64,000 bases of DNA from NCBI GenBank assembly GCA_028864975.1, contig JAGWLG010000008.1:1-64000 (forward strand), given 5' to 3'. This stretch comes from Thermoplasmata archaeon (lineage in GTDB: Archaea; Thermoplasmatota; Thermoplasmata; Lutacidiplasmatales; UBA184). The number at the start of each line of letters is the position of its first letter. Position 1 is the first letter of the stretch. Both the position numbers and the translations under genes were made by a program. Positions 55,169-62,852 of this stretch are shown here, piece after piece. Below the pieces are notes generated by a model. The model saw nothing but the letters and a program-made list of their open reading frames with translations. It was not told where the DNA came from and searched no databases.

Positions 55169-55407
55169 GGGACCAGCCTCGCTTTCTTCAGCAATTCCTC
55201 GATGGGATACGACTTCTCCTCGCGGGTGCGTCGCTCCATCTCTTTCAGGAATGCTTCGGGGGGATGGTCCTCGATGAAACGGGTGAACACGTCGTCCCAG
55301 GATTCCCCAGGTCGCTTGTACTGCCTGAGCATCCGCACTGTGGAGTCGCGGAGGGTCATCTTGGTCAGCGGGTCTGGAGCAGTGGCCTTACTTCGCGGCC
55401 TCGACAT
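55165..55407 (-). CDS. Orphan antitoxin-like protein
   Basis: 80 residues (MSRPRSKATAPDPLTKMTLR). TVRMLRQYKRPGESWDDVFT, then RFIEDHPPEAF, is the layout of archaeal VapB-type (DUF7557-like) antitoxins, an RHH start plus extended helix. No toxin follows it. It is transcribed divergently from a complete toxin pair and shares its promoter region, so it may regulate that pair. Confidence 0.55.
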   Translation of the reverse strand: MSRPRSKATAPDPLTKMTLRDSTVRMLRQYKRPGESWDDVFTRFIEDHPPEAFLKEMERRTREEKSYPIEELLKKARLVP

Positions 55408-55443
55408 GGATATCCTTAAGAATCATTGGAACATATAACTTAC
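55408..55443. promoter_or_regulatory. Overlapping divergent promoters of the toxin-antitoxin locus
   Basis: Only 36 bp separate the two starts. CTTAAGAATC (55416-55425) lies about 25 nt before the plus start (55444), and CATATAAC (55430-55437) lies about 26 nt before the minus start (55407). Each TATA box therefore overlaps the opposite transcript, which implies competition. Confidence 0.5.
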
Positions 55444-55719
55444 ATGGCCGCTACGACCATCAGCATCGACTCCGGCATACTGGAGGGACTCAAGCAGTAC
55501 CGCGGGGCCGGGAAGAACTACAGCGAGGTCCTCCGCCTGTTGATGCTCTCGACCTCTCCCGAGCAGGCCCTCGCCATCCGTCGCCGGATGCAGGAAATCA
55601 ACATCGACATCGACGAGGGACGACGACCGGTCCCCGAGTCGTTCTGGCGGGAGATGAAGCGGCGCAGCAAGGAGCCCAGCCTCTCGGCGGAGGAAGTTGA
55701 CCGAAGGCTGGGTCTCTGA
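55444..55719 (+). CDS. RelB-like antitoxin
   Basis: 91 residues from ATG 55444. TTISIDSGILEGLKQYRGAG, then NYSEVLRLLM, is an RHH-type start; the extended charged C-terminus would wrap the toxin. The stop overlaps the toxin's start (TGATG), as is usual for such pairs. Confidence 0.65.
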   Translation: MAATTISIDSGILEGLKQYRGAGKNYSEVLRLLMLSTSPEQALAIRRRMQEINIDIDEGRRPVPESFWREMKRRSKEPSLSAEEVDRRLGL

Positions 55720-56036
55720 TGCCCCTCGCCGCGCGTGCGACCTACAAGCCCGAGGCACTTAGGGACCTTGAGCACCTACCCAGAGATGTCCAACTGGCCT
55801 TCCGTAAGGCACGGGAGGCTCTCCTACGTGACCCGACGCATCCGGCGCGGAACGGGGTCGATGCCGTCCGTTACGAACACGGGTCCTGGCGGCTGAAGGT
55901 CGGCGAGTACCGGGCCATCTACTACCTGCTCCCAGGCCTCGTCGTGGACTTCTACTGCTTCGGAGAAAGGAACGCACTCTACTCCCGCTTCAAGCTCATG
56001 TTCGACCTCGGGTTCCTCCCCGAGAAGCCGGACTAG
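55719..56036 (+). CDS. RelE/ParE-family toxin
   Basis: 105 residues. TYKPEALRDLEHLPRDVQLA, RYEHGSWRLKVGEYRAIYYL and VVDFYCFGERNALY give the RelE/ParE fold: N-terminal helices, GxWRLxVGxYRxIY strands and a final strand. RelE toxins cut mRNA on the ribosome; the basic residues needed are present (Arg, Lys in RLKVGEYR). Coupled to the upstream antitoxin. Confidence 0.8.
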   Translation: MPLAARATYKPEALRDLEHLPRDVQLAFRKAREALLRDPTHPARNGVDAVRYEHGSWRLKVGEYRAIYYLLPGLVVDFYCFGERNALYSRFKLMFDLGFLPEKPD

Positions 56037-56037
56037 C

Positions 56038-56409
56038 TCAGTACGGTCTCAGGAGCTTCGCTGAAGGGTCCCTCCGGTGAAGGATTCGCGCACGGTCATC
56101 GAAGTGCGTCAGGTCCCGGTCCCGGATTTCGCGGAGCTTGAAGTCGTAGAGTGCCTCGTCGCGCGTGGCCGGTCTCAGCGACCGGTCGAACTCGTCCTCG
56201 TTCATCTGGGAGGCATCGAGCCAAAAGTCCGGCTCCGGGCAACCGAGCGAGCGCACCTCTGCCTCCTCGATTCTCCGGCCGACGTCCGGTCTCGCGGTCA
56301 GAATCCCCACCTGGTGGCCGGCACTCTTGAGCGCCGCCATGATGACGCAGAGGTCCCGCCCGTGGGGACCGAACAGCGTATCGTCCAGGTCGAAGGAGAA
56401 GCCGCTCAC
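56038..56409 (-). CDS. HAD-superfamily phosphatase-like protein
   Basis: 123 residues. Motif I FDLDDTLFG, motif II-like ILTARPD and motif IV THFDDRARIL are in order. The short cap-less form resembles the phosphatase half of polynucleotide kinase-phosphatase and related phage enzymes. It could prepare RNA or DNA ends, which would suit the RNA ligase at 13.3 kb, but no link is shown. Confidence 0.7.
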   Translation of the reverse strand: MSGFSFDLDDTLFGPHGRDLCVIMAALKSAGHQVGILTARPDVGRRIEEAEVRSLGCPEPDFWLDASQMNEDEFDRSLRPATRDEALYDFKLREIRDRDLTHFDDRARILHRRDPSAKLLRPY

Positions 56410-56433
56410 GAACTAGGCCACGGGTGCCGCGCC

Positions 56434-56658
56434 TTATTGAGCCTTCTCTGTACCCTCAATCTTCCAGTTCTTCGAGACGACCCCAGTTATTCGGAGCCAC
56501 CCTATGGTACACGCCAAGCTCACTAACTCCTGGACCCATAGGAACGCCGCCAGGAATCTCAGGGTCAGGTTGAGGGTCACCATCACGAGCATCGTGAACC
56601 CGATGGTGTAGACGATGACCTCCATCACCACCTGGCGCTTGCCTAGCGAGAGCGCCAT
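56434..56658 (-). CDS. Small two-helix membrane protein
   Basis: 74 residues. VIVYTIGFTMLVMVTLNLTL and FLWVQELVSLACTIGWLRI are membrane segments. It begins 3 nt after the geranylgeranyl reductase gene, so it is probably co-expressed and may act with it in the membrane. Confidence 0.55.
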   Translation of the reverse strand: MALSLGKRQVVMEVIVYTIGFTMLVMVTLNLTLRFLAAFLWVQELVSLACTIGWLRITGVVSKNWKIEGTEKAQ

Positions 56659-56661
56659 TGG

Positions 56662-57906
56662 TCAACCCGCGAGCGCCTTCCACAGCCGCCCGGCCTTCCA
56701 CAGCGTCTTGATGGGACGGAACCCTTTCTTCCTCACGAATCGGAGCAGGTCCCGCCGCACCGTGTAAGGGTTGAAGTCACCCTCCGGCATCGGGAACTCG
56801 CAGAACCAGGTGAAGAACTGGCGGAGGTCAGCGTCACTCATGGAGAGGATGGTCTGTTTCATCGCCCACCGTGCGCGCATCTCCTTCGTGTACGGACGCA
56901 CCAACGGCTCGTAGTGGTCCGGCTGACCCTCGGCGACGGTCCTCGCGGCCATGACCCCCGATGCGAGGGCCTGGTGGATGCCGCCCCCAGTCACGGGGTC
57001 GCATAGCCTGGCCGAGTCACCGATGGAGAGGACCCGACCGGCGTGCAGCGTCCTCGGTGGCCTGTAGGTCGGGATGATTCCGCCCTCGCGCTGCAAGGGC
57101 TTCGTGTCGTAGCGCGGGTTCTGCTTCAGCCACCGGTTGAAGAACGTCTTCGTGGCAATGGTTCTACCCGCCTCGTCCTTCACACTGATGGGGGTACCGA
57201 TTCCGACACGCCTTGCGGGTCTACCCTTGAACGAGCACGGGAAGTCCCAGATGTATCCGGCCGGAGAAGTAGACCCAATCCACATCCCGACCTGGTCCTT
57301 GGGTAGCACCGCATTCTCCTCGATGGTCTGCTCGAAACCCATATGGAAACTCTCGGGTTCCAGTTCCCTCACGATGCCGAACTTGCGGGAGACCCGTGCG
57401 TCGTAGCCACCGGCGTCGAGCACCCAGCGTGTCGTCACCAATCGTACAGTCTTCCCGTCCCTCACCGCGACGTGGTATCCTCCGTCCGACCTCACGACGT
57501 CCTCGACTGCGCACGAATGCCACGCCGTCAACCCCTTTGACAGCGAGAACCGTTCGAGCCTCCCCAGGAAGTCGTCCTCGTTCAGGACGAAGCCAAGGTC
57601 CCCGGCCAACAGGTTCGTGTTGTTGAGGATACGCTTCTTCTCCGGTGCGTCTCCCGGGATGAAGATGCGGAAGGAGTTGATGGGACTGGAGACGGAAGAT
57701 TCGACTGGCGGGAAGCCGAGCTTCTTCAACCAGAAGGAGGCGATGCCCGAGGTCGAGGCCGCGGGATAACCAGCGCGACCCCGGCGGTCCACCAGGAGTG
57801 CCTTGTGCGCGAGCCCGAGCTTCGCTAGTTCGTGCGCCGCCGCCTGCCCGCCGTAACCCCCGCCGACGATGACCACCTGATACGCCGTTTCCCTCCCCGG
57901 TACCAT
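56662..57906 (-). CDS. Geranylgeranyl reductase-family flavoprotein
   Basis: 414 residues from ATG 57906 (a GTG at 57927 is less well placed relative to TATA). The N-terminal dinucleotide fold VVIVGGGYGGQAAAHELAKL binds FAD; the second FAD motif is LSIGDSARLCDPVTGGGIHQ. In between is the family's substrate region with WDFPCSFKGRPARRVGIG. These enzymes saturate geranylgeranyl chains of archaeal ether lipids. Along with the two UbiA-like genes it suggests the element alters membrane lipids. Confidence 0.8.
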   Translation of the reverse strand: MVPGRETAYQVVIVGGGYGGQAAAHELAKLGLAHKALLVDRRGRAGYPAASTSGIASFWLKKLGFPPVESSVSSPINSFRIFIPGDAPEKKRILNNTNLLAGDLGFVLNEDDFLGRLERFSLSKGLTAWHSCAVEDVVRSDGGYHVAVRDGKTVRLVTTRWVLDAGGYDARVSRKFGIVRELEPESFHMGFEQTIEENAVLPKDQVGMWIGSTSPAGYIWDFPCSFKGRPARRVGIGTPISVKDEAGRTIATKTFFNRWLKQNPRYDTKPLQREGGIIPTYRPPRTLHAGRVLSIGDSARLCDPVTGGGIHQALASGVMAARTVAEGQPDHYEPLVRPYTKEMRARWAMKQTILSMSDADLRQFFTWFCEFPMPEGDFNPYTVRRDLLRFVRKKGFRPIKTLWKAGRLWKALAG

Positions 57907-57936
57907 TGACGCTTCCCCGCTGGCCACCTCATAGCG

Positions 57937-57947
57937 AATGGGGTATA
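57937..57947. promoter_or_regulatory. Shared TATA-like box GGTATAAG
   Basis: GGGGTATAAGC lies 30-37 nt from both the ATG at 57974 (plus) and the ATG at 57906 (minus); it reads GCTTATACCCC in the other direction. A bidirectional core promoter is likely. Confidence 0.4.
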
Positions 57948-57973
57948 AGCACTTGTTCTACTACCCCTCGCCG

Positions 57974-58432
57974 ATGCCCGAGGCCGAGGTCATCGACGTC
58001 CGCGCTCCCCCTGCCCCTGAGACCAAGAAGTCCGGCGGAGGTGCCGGTGGCAAGCGCAAGTACGAGAAGGGGCAACCGGCCAACGAGCACCCGAACTGGA
58101 ACATCCAGGCCCGCGCGATTGCGCGCACCGACTTCGACCTCGTCAAGGCCGCGGCGGAACAGCGCGGCATCGGCCAAGCGCAACTCATCGCTGAGGTGAT
58201 GCACCTGTGGTGCTCCGACCCGAATCTCCTCGTCTACAACGCTCTCTACGCAGAGTGGGAGCGGAACTACCAGGGGAACTACTCGTTCCCGTGCCGGTCG
58301 TGCAAGAACTCCTTGAATCTCACCCCGAAGTTCTGGAAGGAATACGTCTGGCCACGCATCGCCCGGCTCACGGACCAGCGGCTCTTTCCGCGGTTCCGGT
58401 GCCGGAACTGCGCCTCGCGGACCAAAAAGTAG
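57974..58432 (+). CDS. Basic protein with C-terminal zinc ribbon
   Basis: 152 residues from ATG 57974. A disordered basic start (GGGAGGKRKYEKGQPANEHP), helices (DFDLVKAAAEQRGIGQAQLI), then FPCRSCKNSLNLTP and FRCRNCASRTKK, a classical two-knuckle zinc ribbon. Likely nucleic-acid binding. Confidence 0.6.
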   Translation: MPEAEVIDVRAPPAPETKKSGGGAGGKRKYEKGQPANEHPNWNIQARAIARTDFDLVKAAAEQRGIGQAQLIAEVMHLWCSDPNLLVYNALYAEWERNYQGNYSFPCRSCKNSLNLTPKFWKEYVWPRIARLTDQRLFPRFRCRNCASRTKK

Positions 58433-58462
58433 GTCTTAAAAAGGTGTCTGAGCTTCCCTGGG

Positions 58463-59590
58463 TTGGGGAAGAAGGTGGCCGGTGCAAGTGCCTACGCTTC
58501 CGGGGTCGCATCTGTGACCGGCGAAGGGGACAAGGACCCGGTTGCCGAAGAGCAGCGGGCATCAGGCCCCCTGACCGAGGACCCCGAAATCTTCGCCCGA
58601 CGTATCGACCTCCGCAGCAAAATCACCGGCATCCTGCTGCGCGTCAAGCGCCTCTCTAAGGTCTACGACGAGAAGACCGAACTCCTCCAGAAGCTCAACG
58701 ACTACAAGAACCGGCTCTCGACCGGGCGCAACGTCGGCCCGGAAATCCTCGACCTCATCGTGAGCGAACTCAACGGCGAAGTGACGCCGGAACTCCTTGC
58801 TCTCGAAGCCGACATGGAGTTGCACGGGTACCCACCTGACCTCCCCGCCGGTGTCCAGGGGAACAACGGTCACGCCCTCGCCAAGAAGGACGAGGTAGCG
58901 ATTCCGCGCATCATCGGCTCGACCAACTTCGGGAAGATGACGGACCGGGAGTGGAAGGAGTTCATCCAGAGCACTCCTGCCGAAACCATCCGCGCCGCCG
59001 CCTCCGGGTCGAAGGGCTCCGACGGGGAGAACGGTAACTCCAAGCTGTTGGAACGCCTCATGGACACCCAGCAGAAGTTCTTTGAGGAGCGGTTCGCGCA
59101 GCTTCGCTCTCAAGCGAACTGGAACCCGTTCGAGATGTTCGACACGCTCCGCCAGCACAACATCCCCGTCGTGATTGGAGGAGTTGGGGCTGGTGCGACG
59201 GACCCGGCCACGGCCAAGGTACAGGGCACCCACGAACTCGTGAAGACCGTCGTCCAGGGGCACAACCAGACCAAGAACCAACTCCTCACCATCCTCGGCC
59301 CGTTGGCCCGGGACGAAATCAAGCAGCGCCGACGACAGCACTACGGCTCCGCTCCGGTCGTGCACCAGTACTCCGCTGACGAAGCGGCCTCGCTCGCCGA
59401 GGAGCAATCCACGGCCGACGCCCGGGAGCGCGAGGAAGAGGAGAACGAGGAGCACGACGAACAGGTGACCTTCCATGGTCACAATGGTCACGACGGCGAC
59501 GGCGGGCCGGACACCGGGCCCGACAACGGCTCCGACCGCTCTCAGCCTCGCAACGGGAACGGCAATGGAGGTGCGCGCCGTGGCCGGTGA
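58463..59590 (+). CDS. Hypothetical coiled-coil protein with charged tail
   Basis: About 375 residues from TTG 58463; GTG 58475 is equally possible. TATA-like TTAAAAAG lies before it. Coiled coils (RLSKVYDEKTELLQKLNDYK; KFFEERFAQLRSQANW), a Gly-rich turn (PVVIGGVGAGATDPA), then a Glu-rich and Gly/Asn/Asp-rich tail ending GNGGARRGR. Possibly scaffold or internal virion protein. Confidence 0.55.
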   Translation: MGKKVAGASAYASGVASVTGEGDKDPVAEEQRASGPLTEDPEIFARRIDLRSKITGILLRVKRLSKVYDEKTELLQKLNDYKNRLSTGRNVGPEILDLIVSELNGEVTPELLALEADMELHGYPPDLPAGVQGNNGHALAKKDEVAIPRIIGSTNFGKMTDREWKEFIQSTPAETIRAAASGSKGSDGENGNSKLLERLMDTQQKFFEERFAQLRSQANWNPFEMFDTLRQHNIPVVIGGVGAGATDPATAKVQGTHELVKTVVQGHNQTKNQLLTILGPLARDEIKQRRRQHYGSAPVVHQYSADEAASLAEEQSTADAREREEEENEEHDEQVTFHGHNGHDGDGGPDTGPDNGSDRSQPRNGNGNGGARRGR

Positions 59591-60413
59591 ACCCTCCAGC
59601 ATCCCCTCCGACGCCCAGGTCCTCGTCAAGGAGAAGGACGGTGTCGAGGACAAGACCTACGTGTACGACGACGGGAAGAACATCGTCGTGGAACGCAACC
59701 TGGACTTCGAGCCCGGGTCCGAACCTGCTCCCCTCGGGAAGAGGGAGGGCGTGACACTTCAGGCCGGGCGCCGGAACATCAAGGGGCACGACTACCACAC
59801 CGTGCGCAAGGTGTTCTACGAGAAGGCGAAGGGGTTCGACGTGGCCAAGGTGATGGCGGAACTGCCGAAGCTCCTGGAGTACGAGGGGAAGTGCCCCCAC
59901 TGCTCGAAGGCCGCGGAGGCGGCGAAGCCGCTGCGGGTTCCCGGAAGTGCGCAGCCCGCGAAAACTGGAGGCTCCTCCAGAACGCCGCGCCAGCCGAAGG
60001 TCCCCAAGCCCGCGGACTGGTCGAAGCTCCCTGCCCCCGCGTTCAAGCCGCGCCCGCCGCCGCGACCGAAGTCCGCTCCTCCTGCGCCGGGCTCATCCCG
60101 GGCCCCCGCTCCATCCGGTCCCACTGCTCCCCCGGAGACCGGGGCTCCCGGCACCGGCCCGTTCCACATCGCAGAGGAAGGGGCGACCGTTCCCCGCTCC
60201 GGCTTCCTCGGGTTCGGTGTCGTGGGCTCGCTCGGAGTCCTACCGTCGTCCGGCCCGCGGTCCGGCCGCGTCGCCGAGCCCGGCCGCATGCGCTCCAGCA
60301 TCCCCCACGTCCCCCGCCCCGGACTCCTCAAGGACATCGGCGGCGACGCGCGGGAGGCCATCGACAAGCTCAAGCAGAACAGACCGCGCCTCTCTGAGGT
60401 GTTCAGCTTCTGA
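59580..60413 (+). CDS. Hypothetical protein with PADWSKLP motif
   Basis: 277 residues from GTG 59580, chosen because GGAGG lies seven bases upstream. A small N-terminal domain (AQVLVKEKDGVEDKTYVYDD; VRKVFYEKAKGFDVAKVMAE) contains one knuckle (KCPHCSKAAE), followed by a long Pro/Ala/Ser linker with PADWSKLPAPAFKPRPPP and a final basic helix. PADWSKLP is also in 3533-3931. Its stop overlaps the next start. Confidence 0.55.
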   Translation: MAGEPSSIPSDAQVLVKEKDGVEDKTYVYDDGKNIVVERNLDFEPGSEPAPLGKREGVTLQAGRRNIKGHDYHTVRKVFYEKAKGFDVAKVMAELPKLLEYEGKCPHCSKAAEAAKPLRVPGSAQPAKTGGSSRTPRQPKVPKPADWSKLPAPAFKPRPPPRPKSAPPAPGSSRAPAPSGPTAPPETGAPGTGPFHIAEEGATVPRSGFLGFGVVGSLGVLPSSGPRSGRVAEPGRMRSSIPHVPRPGLLKDIGGDAREAIDKLKQNRPRLSEVFSF

Positions 60414-60757
60414 TGCCGAAGAAGGCCCCTCCCTCCAAGGGCCGCTCTTCTTCCAAGGGCGCGCCGGTGCCTCGTGTTAGTCCTGCCGCGTCTTTGCCGA
60501 CTGCGCTCCCTCCCCCCCAGCCCGAACTTGCTGTCCTCCCGCAGGCCTCTCATATCCCTCTCCAGGGTCCCGCCAACGGCGAGACCGAGTACAAGATGAT
60601 GGGGAGGTACCGCGTGCGCCGTGAGACGTGGAACCTGTTCCACCAGGCGATGTCCCGGCGCTTCGGCTCACCTCATGGTCACACGAACGACTGCCTCGAC
60701 ATGGCGCTCGAACAGTGGAGCCGTTCGATGCTCGCCGCCCAGAACGCCTGGCTCTGA
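60413..60757 (+). CDS. Small protein with RHH-like C-terminus
   Basis: 114 residues, coupled by TGATG to the previous gene. A basic Pro/Ser-rich start (MPKKAPPSKGRSSSKGAPVP), then MMGRYRVRRETWNLFHQAMS and NDCLDMALEQWSR, a strand plus two helices like a ribbon-helix-helix. Possibly DNA-binding. Confidence 0.55.
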   Translation: MPKKAPPSKGRSSSKGAPVPRVSPAASLPTALPPPQPELAVLPQASHIPLQGPANGETEYKMMGRYRVRRETWNLFHQAMSRRFGSPHGHTNDCLDMALEQWSRSMLAAQNAWL

Positions 60758-60773
60758 AACAGGGGAAGAGAAG

Positions 60774-61061
60774 ATGTCCGCGAAGCCCACCAAGAACGAC
60801 AAGGCCGAGTACCTCCGACGCATCACGAACACCGAGGTCCACTTCGAGAACCTCTCGAACGACGACATCGACCTGCTCTACGAACTGTTCCTGGCCCGGC
60901 TGCCGGAACTCGCCGCCCACATCACCCAGTTCAAGGCGAAGGAGCGCGTCGATACTGTCTCCGCGCAAATCCTGGGACAGGTCGGGCAGAACTTCCCCCT
61001 GGTCAACGCCTTCCTCGACAAGGCCAAGACCGCCGCGTCGGGACACGGCGCTATCCTCTAG
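60774..61061 (+). CDS. Small helical protein
   Basis: 95 residues from ATG 60774 with GGGGAAGAG upstream. All-helical (SNDDIDLLYELFLARLPELA; SAQILGQVGQNFPLVNAFLD). Function unknown. Confidence 0.55.
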   Translation: MSAKPTKNDKAEYLRRITNTEVHFENLSNDDIDLLYELFLARLPELAAHITQFKAKERVDTVSAQILGQVGQNFPLVNAFLDKAKTAASGHGAIL

Positions 61062-61082
61062 GTACAGGTAGGAGGGACGGGC

Positions 61083-61466
61083 GTGGCGCACCCCCATCGC
61101 ACCAAGCAGCGCGCCGTCGAGCGCGAGGTCCGACGCGCCGGGCTCCCTCCCCCCGCGAGCAAGCTCGGCTGGCATGTCGCCTTCGTCCCGACTACCCCAG
61201 AGGTCCTCAAGTCCATGGGCGACCCGGACGCCGGTGTCCCCTACGCCTGCAAGAGTGTCCCCAACGGGGATGGTACGTACAGGGACGAGTTCTACCGGTT
61301 CGACCGGGTCGAGGACTTCCAGGCCGCGCTGATGCGTGACAGCAAGCTGCGGACCCTCGTTGAGCAGTGGCAAGCCAAAGGGTTCCGGGCCATGCCGGTC
61401 CCCGCGACTCCGAAGGACCGAATCGTGGGTGGCCTCGGGGAACGACGGGAGTTCCTCTCGTCCTGA
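61083..61466 (+). CDS. Hypothetical protein
   Basis: 127 residues from GTG 61083, preceded by GTAGGAGGGACGG. A basic start (AHPHRTKQRAVEREVRRAG), then alpha/beta (GWHVAFVPTTPEVLKSMGD; RFDRVEDFQAALMRD). No family recognised. Confidence 0.5.
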   Translation: MAHPHRTKQRAVEREVRRAGLPPPASKLGWHVAFVPTTPEVLKSMGDPDAGVPYACKSVPNGDGTYRDEFYRFDRVEDFQAALMRDSKLRTLVEQWQAKGFRAMPVPATPKDRIVGGLGERREFLSS

Positions 61467-61505
61467 GAACTCTTTCGACACTTTCACTACTTTCGCGGCT
61501 TGCCC

Positions 61506-61511
61506 TTTATA
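61506..61511 (+). promoter_or_regulatory. TATA box TTTATA for the 61546 gene
   Basis: TTTATA lies 35 nt before the ATG, with GAGGT near the start, so a short leader with a ribosome-binding site is likely. It probably drives the last four genes of the window. Confidence 0.5.
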
Positions 61512-61545
61512 CCCCGCCCCACTCGCAGAGGGTTGAGGTCCCACA

Positions 61546-61752
61546 ATGGCCGTAAGCGACATCGGCAGCCGACTCGTCTACCGCGACCGAATGCAGAACA
61601 TCCGGGACGCCGTGGAGACCTTCCGGGACAGGAGCGCAGACGAGGCCGTCATCGGCCTGGTCTCGGGCTTCGGTCACAACAACCGGAAGCTCCTCCTCGG
61701 ACGCACCCAGGCGAACGGAGCCAGCAAGTTCGCCCCCGAAGGAGGGTTCTGA
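61546..61752 (+). CDS. Small hypothetical protein
   Basis: 68 residues, MAVSDIGSRLVYRDRMQNIR, then LVSGFGHNNRKLLLGRTQAN. First of a rightward group that ends in the fibre-like gene. Function unknown. Confidence 0.5.
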   Translation: MAVSDIGSRLVYRDRMQNIRDAVETFRDRSADEAVIGLVSGFGHNNRKLLLGRTQANGASKFAPEGGF

Positions 61753-61800
61753 GCACCCCCCCGGGTGACTCAGCACTCTAGAAGGAGGTAGAAGAGCAAC

Positions 61801-62070
61801 ATGACGCTCGCTACCGCTCTCTCCGCCGCGCAGACCGCCCGGGCCTCGGCCCGCTCCGCGGCTGCCAGCGCCGTCACCGCGACGCTCGCCTCGGTGAAGT
61901 CGGTCCGCGCCAGCGTGGCCGCCTTCGCTCCGTTCTCCGGGGCCGCGCTCTCCGCGCTGGTCTCGACCCCGCTCGTGTCCATCTCGGCGGCCCCCGCGCC
62001 CGCCGCCGCGCCCGCCCCCGCCACGGAGCTTGGCACTGGCCTCAACAACGGGAGCAACGCGCTCCTCTAG
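61801..62070 (+). CDS. Ala-rich low-complexity protein
   Basis: 89 residues with AGGAGG-type site AAGGAGGTAG upstream. About 40% Ala, with Ser, Thr and Pro (SARSAAASAVTATLASVKSV; APAPAAAPAPATE). Could be a small coat or spacer protein; composition only. Confidence 0.5.
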   Translation: MTLATALSAAQTARASARSAAASAVTATLASVKSVRASVAAFAPFSGAALSALVSTPLVSISAAPAPAAAPAPATELGTGLNNGSNALL

Positions 62071-62104
62071 GTAGTCCAGGTCAAGTGAAAGGAGGAACAA
62101 GAAC

Positions 62105-62746
62105 ATGAGCAACAACAACTTGGGAGACATGGCCGAGGACTCCGTCCTCGCCTACGCCGGACTCAACCCGACCGCGAAGGCCTACCAGTCCTACGTGGAC
62201 ATCTCCATCGCCGACGATGGGGTGTCCGTGCAGGACCAGCCGGAAGCCTCCGCTCCGGGCGGGTCCACCGGGTACGCCGTGGTGAACGCCGCCGACAACA
62301 CCTCGGGCGCCGCACCCCCGAAGACCTACCACACGAACTTCGGGTGGATGACCCTGCGCTCGGGCGAGGTGGTCCGCGTCTTCTACGACTTCCAGATGAA
62401 GACCGTGGACGCGACGCTCCGGCTCACCCACGCCTCGGCGACCGCCACGCCCGGCGGAGCCGCGAACTTCAAGCAGGGGGACTCCGTCCTCGTGCAGAAG
62501 GGCAAGTGGGGAGGCGCCGCCTACAAGGCCGGCACCACCCCGACGGGAACCCTCAAGGCCCACCTGGGCGCCACCACGAGCGAGGGCGCGACCGGTGTCG
62601 TGCCCAAGCTGGACCAGGGGACCCCCGTCAACGTCGCGGCCGGCGAGGACATCGCTGTGGTCTTCGGGCTCGCCACCGCTCCCGCGCAGCACGCGGTGGG
62701 CGTCTACGGGCTCCACTACATCGGTCTCTCGACCGCGGTCGTCTGA
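62105..62746 (+). CDS. Probable virion structural protein
   Basis: 213 residues, preceded by AAAGGAGGAAC. Nearly all beta (AKAYQSYVDISIADDGVSVQ; EVVRVFYDFQMKTVDATLRL; EDIAVVFGLATAPAQHAVGV), few charges, no Cys. The length and composition fit a jelly-roll coat or spike protein. No signature motif. Confidence 0.5.
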   Translation: MSNNNLGDMAEDSVLAYAGLNPTAKAYQSYVDISIADDGVSVQDQPEASAPGGSTGYAVVNAADNTSGAAPPKTYHTNFGWMTLRSGEVVRVFYDFQMKTVDATLRLTHASATATPGGAANFKQGDSVLVQKGKWGGAAYKAGTTPTGTLKAHLGATTSEGATGVVPKLDQGTPVNVAAGEDIAVVFGLATAPAQHAVGVYGLHYIGLSTAVV

Positions 62747-62852
62747 GCCCACCCCGGGTGAACGCCCAAGCTGACCGGAGGGAGTAGCTTCCCTCTCCCT
62801 CCGGTCGGCTCAACCCTTTTTTCTCTCACCCGCGGGGAGCAACAGCACACCG

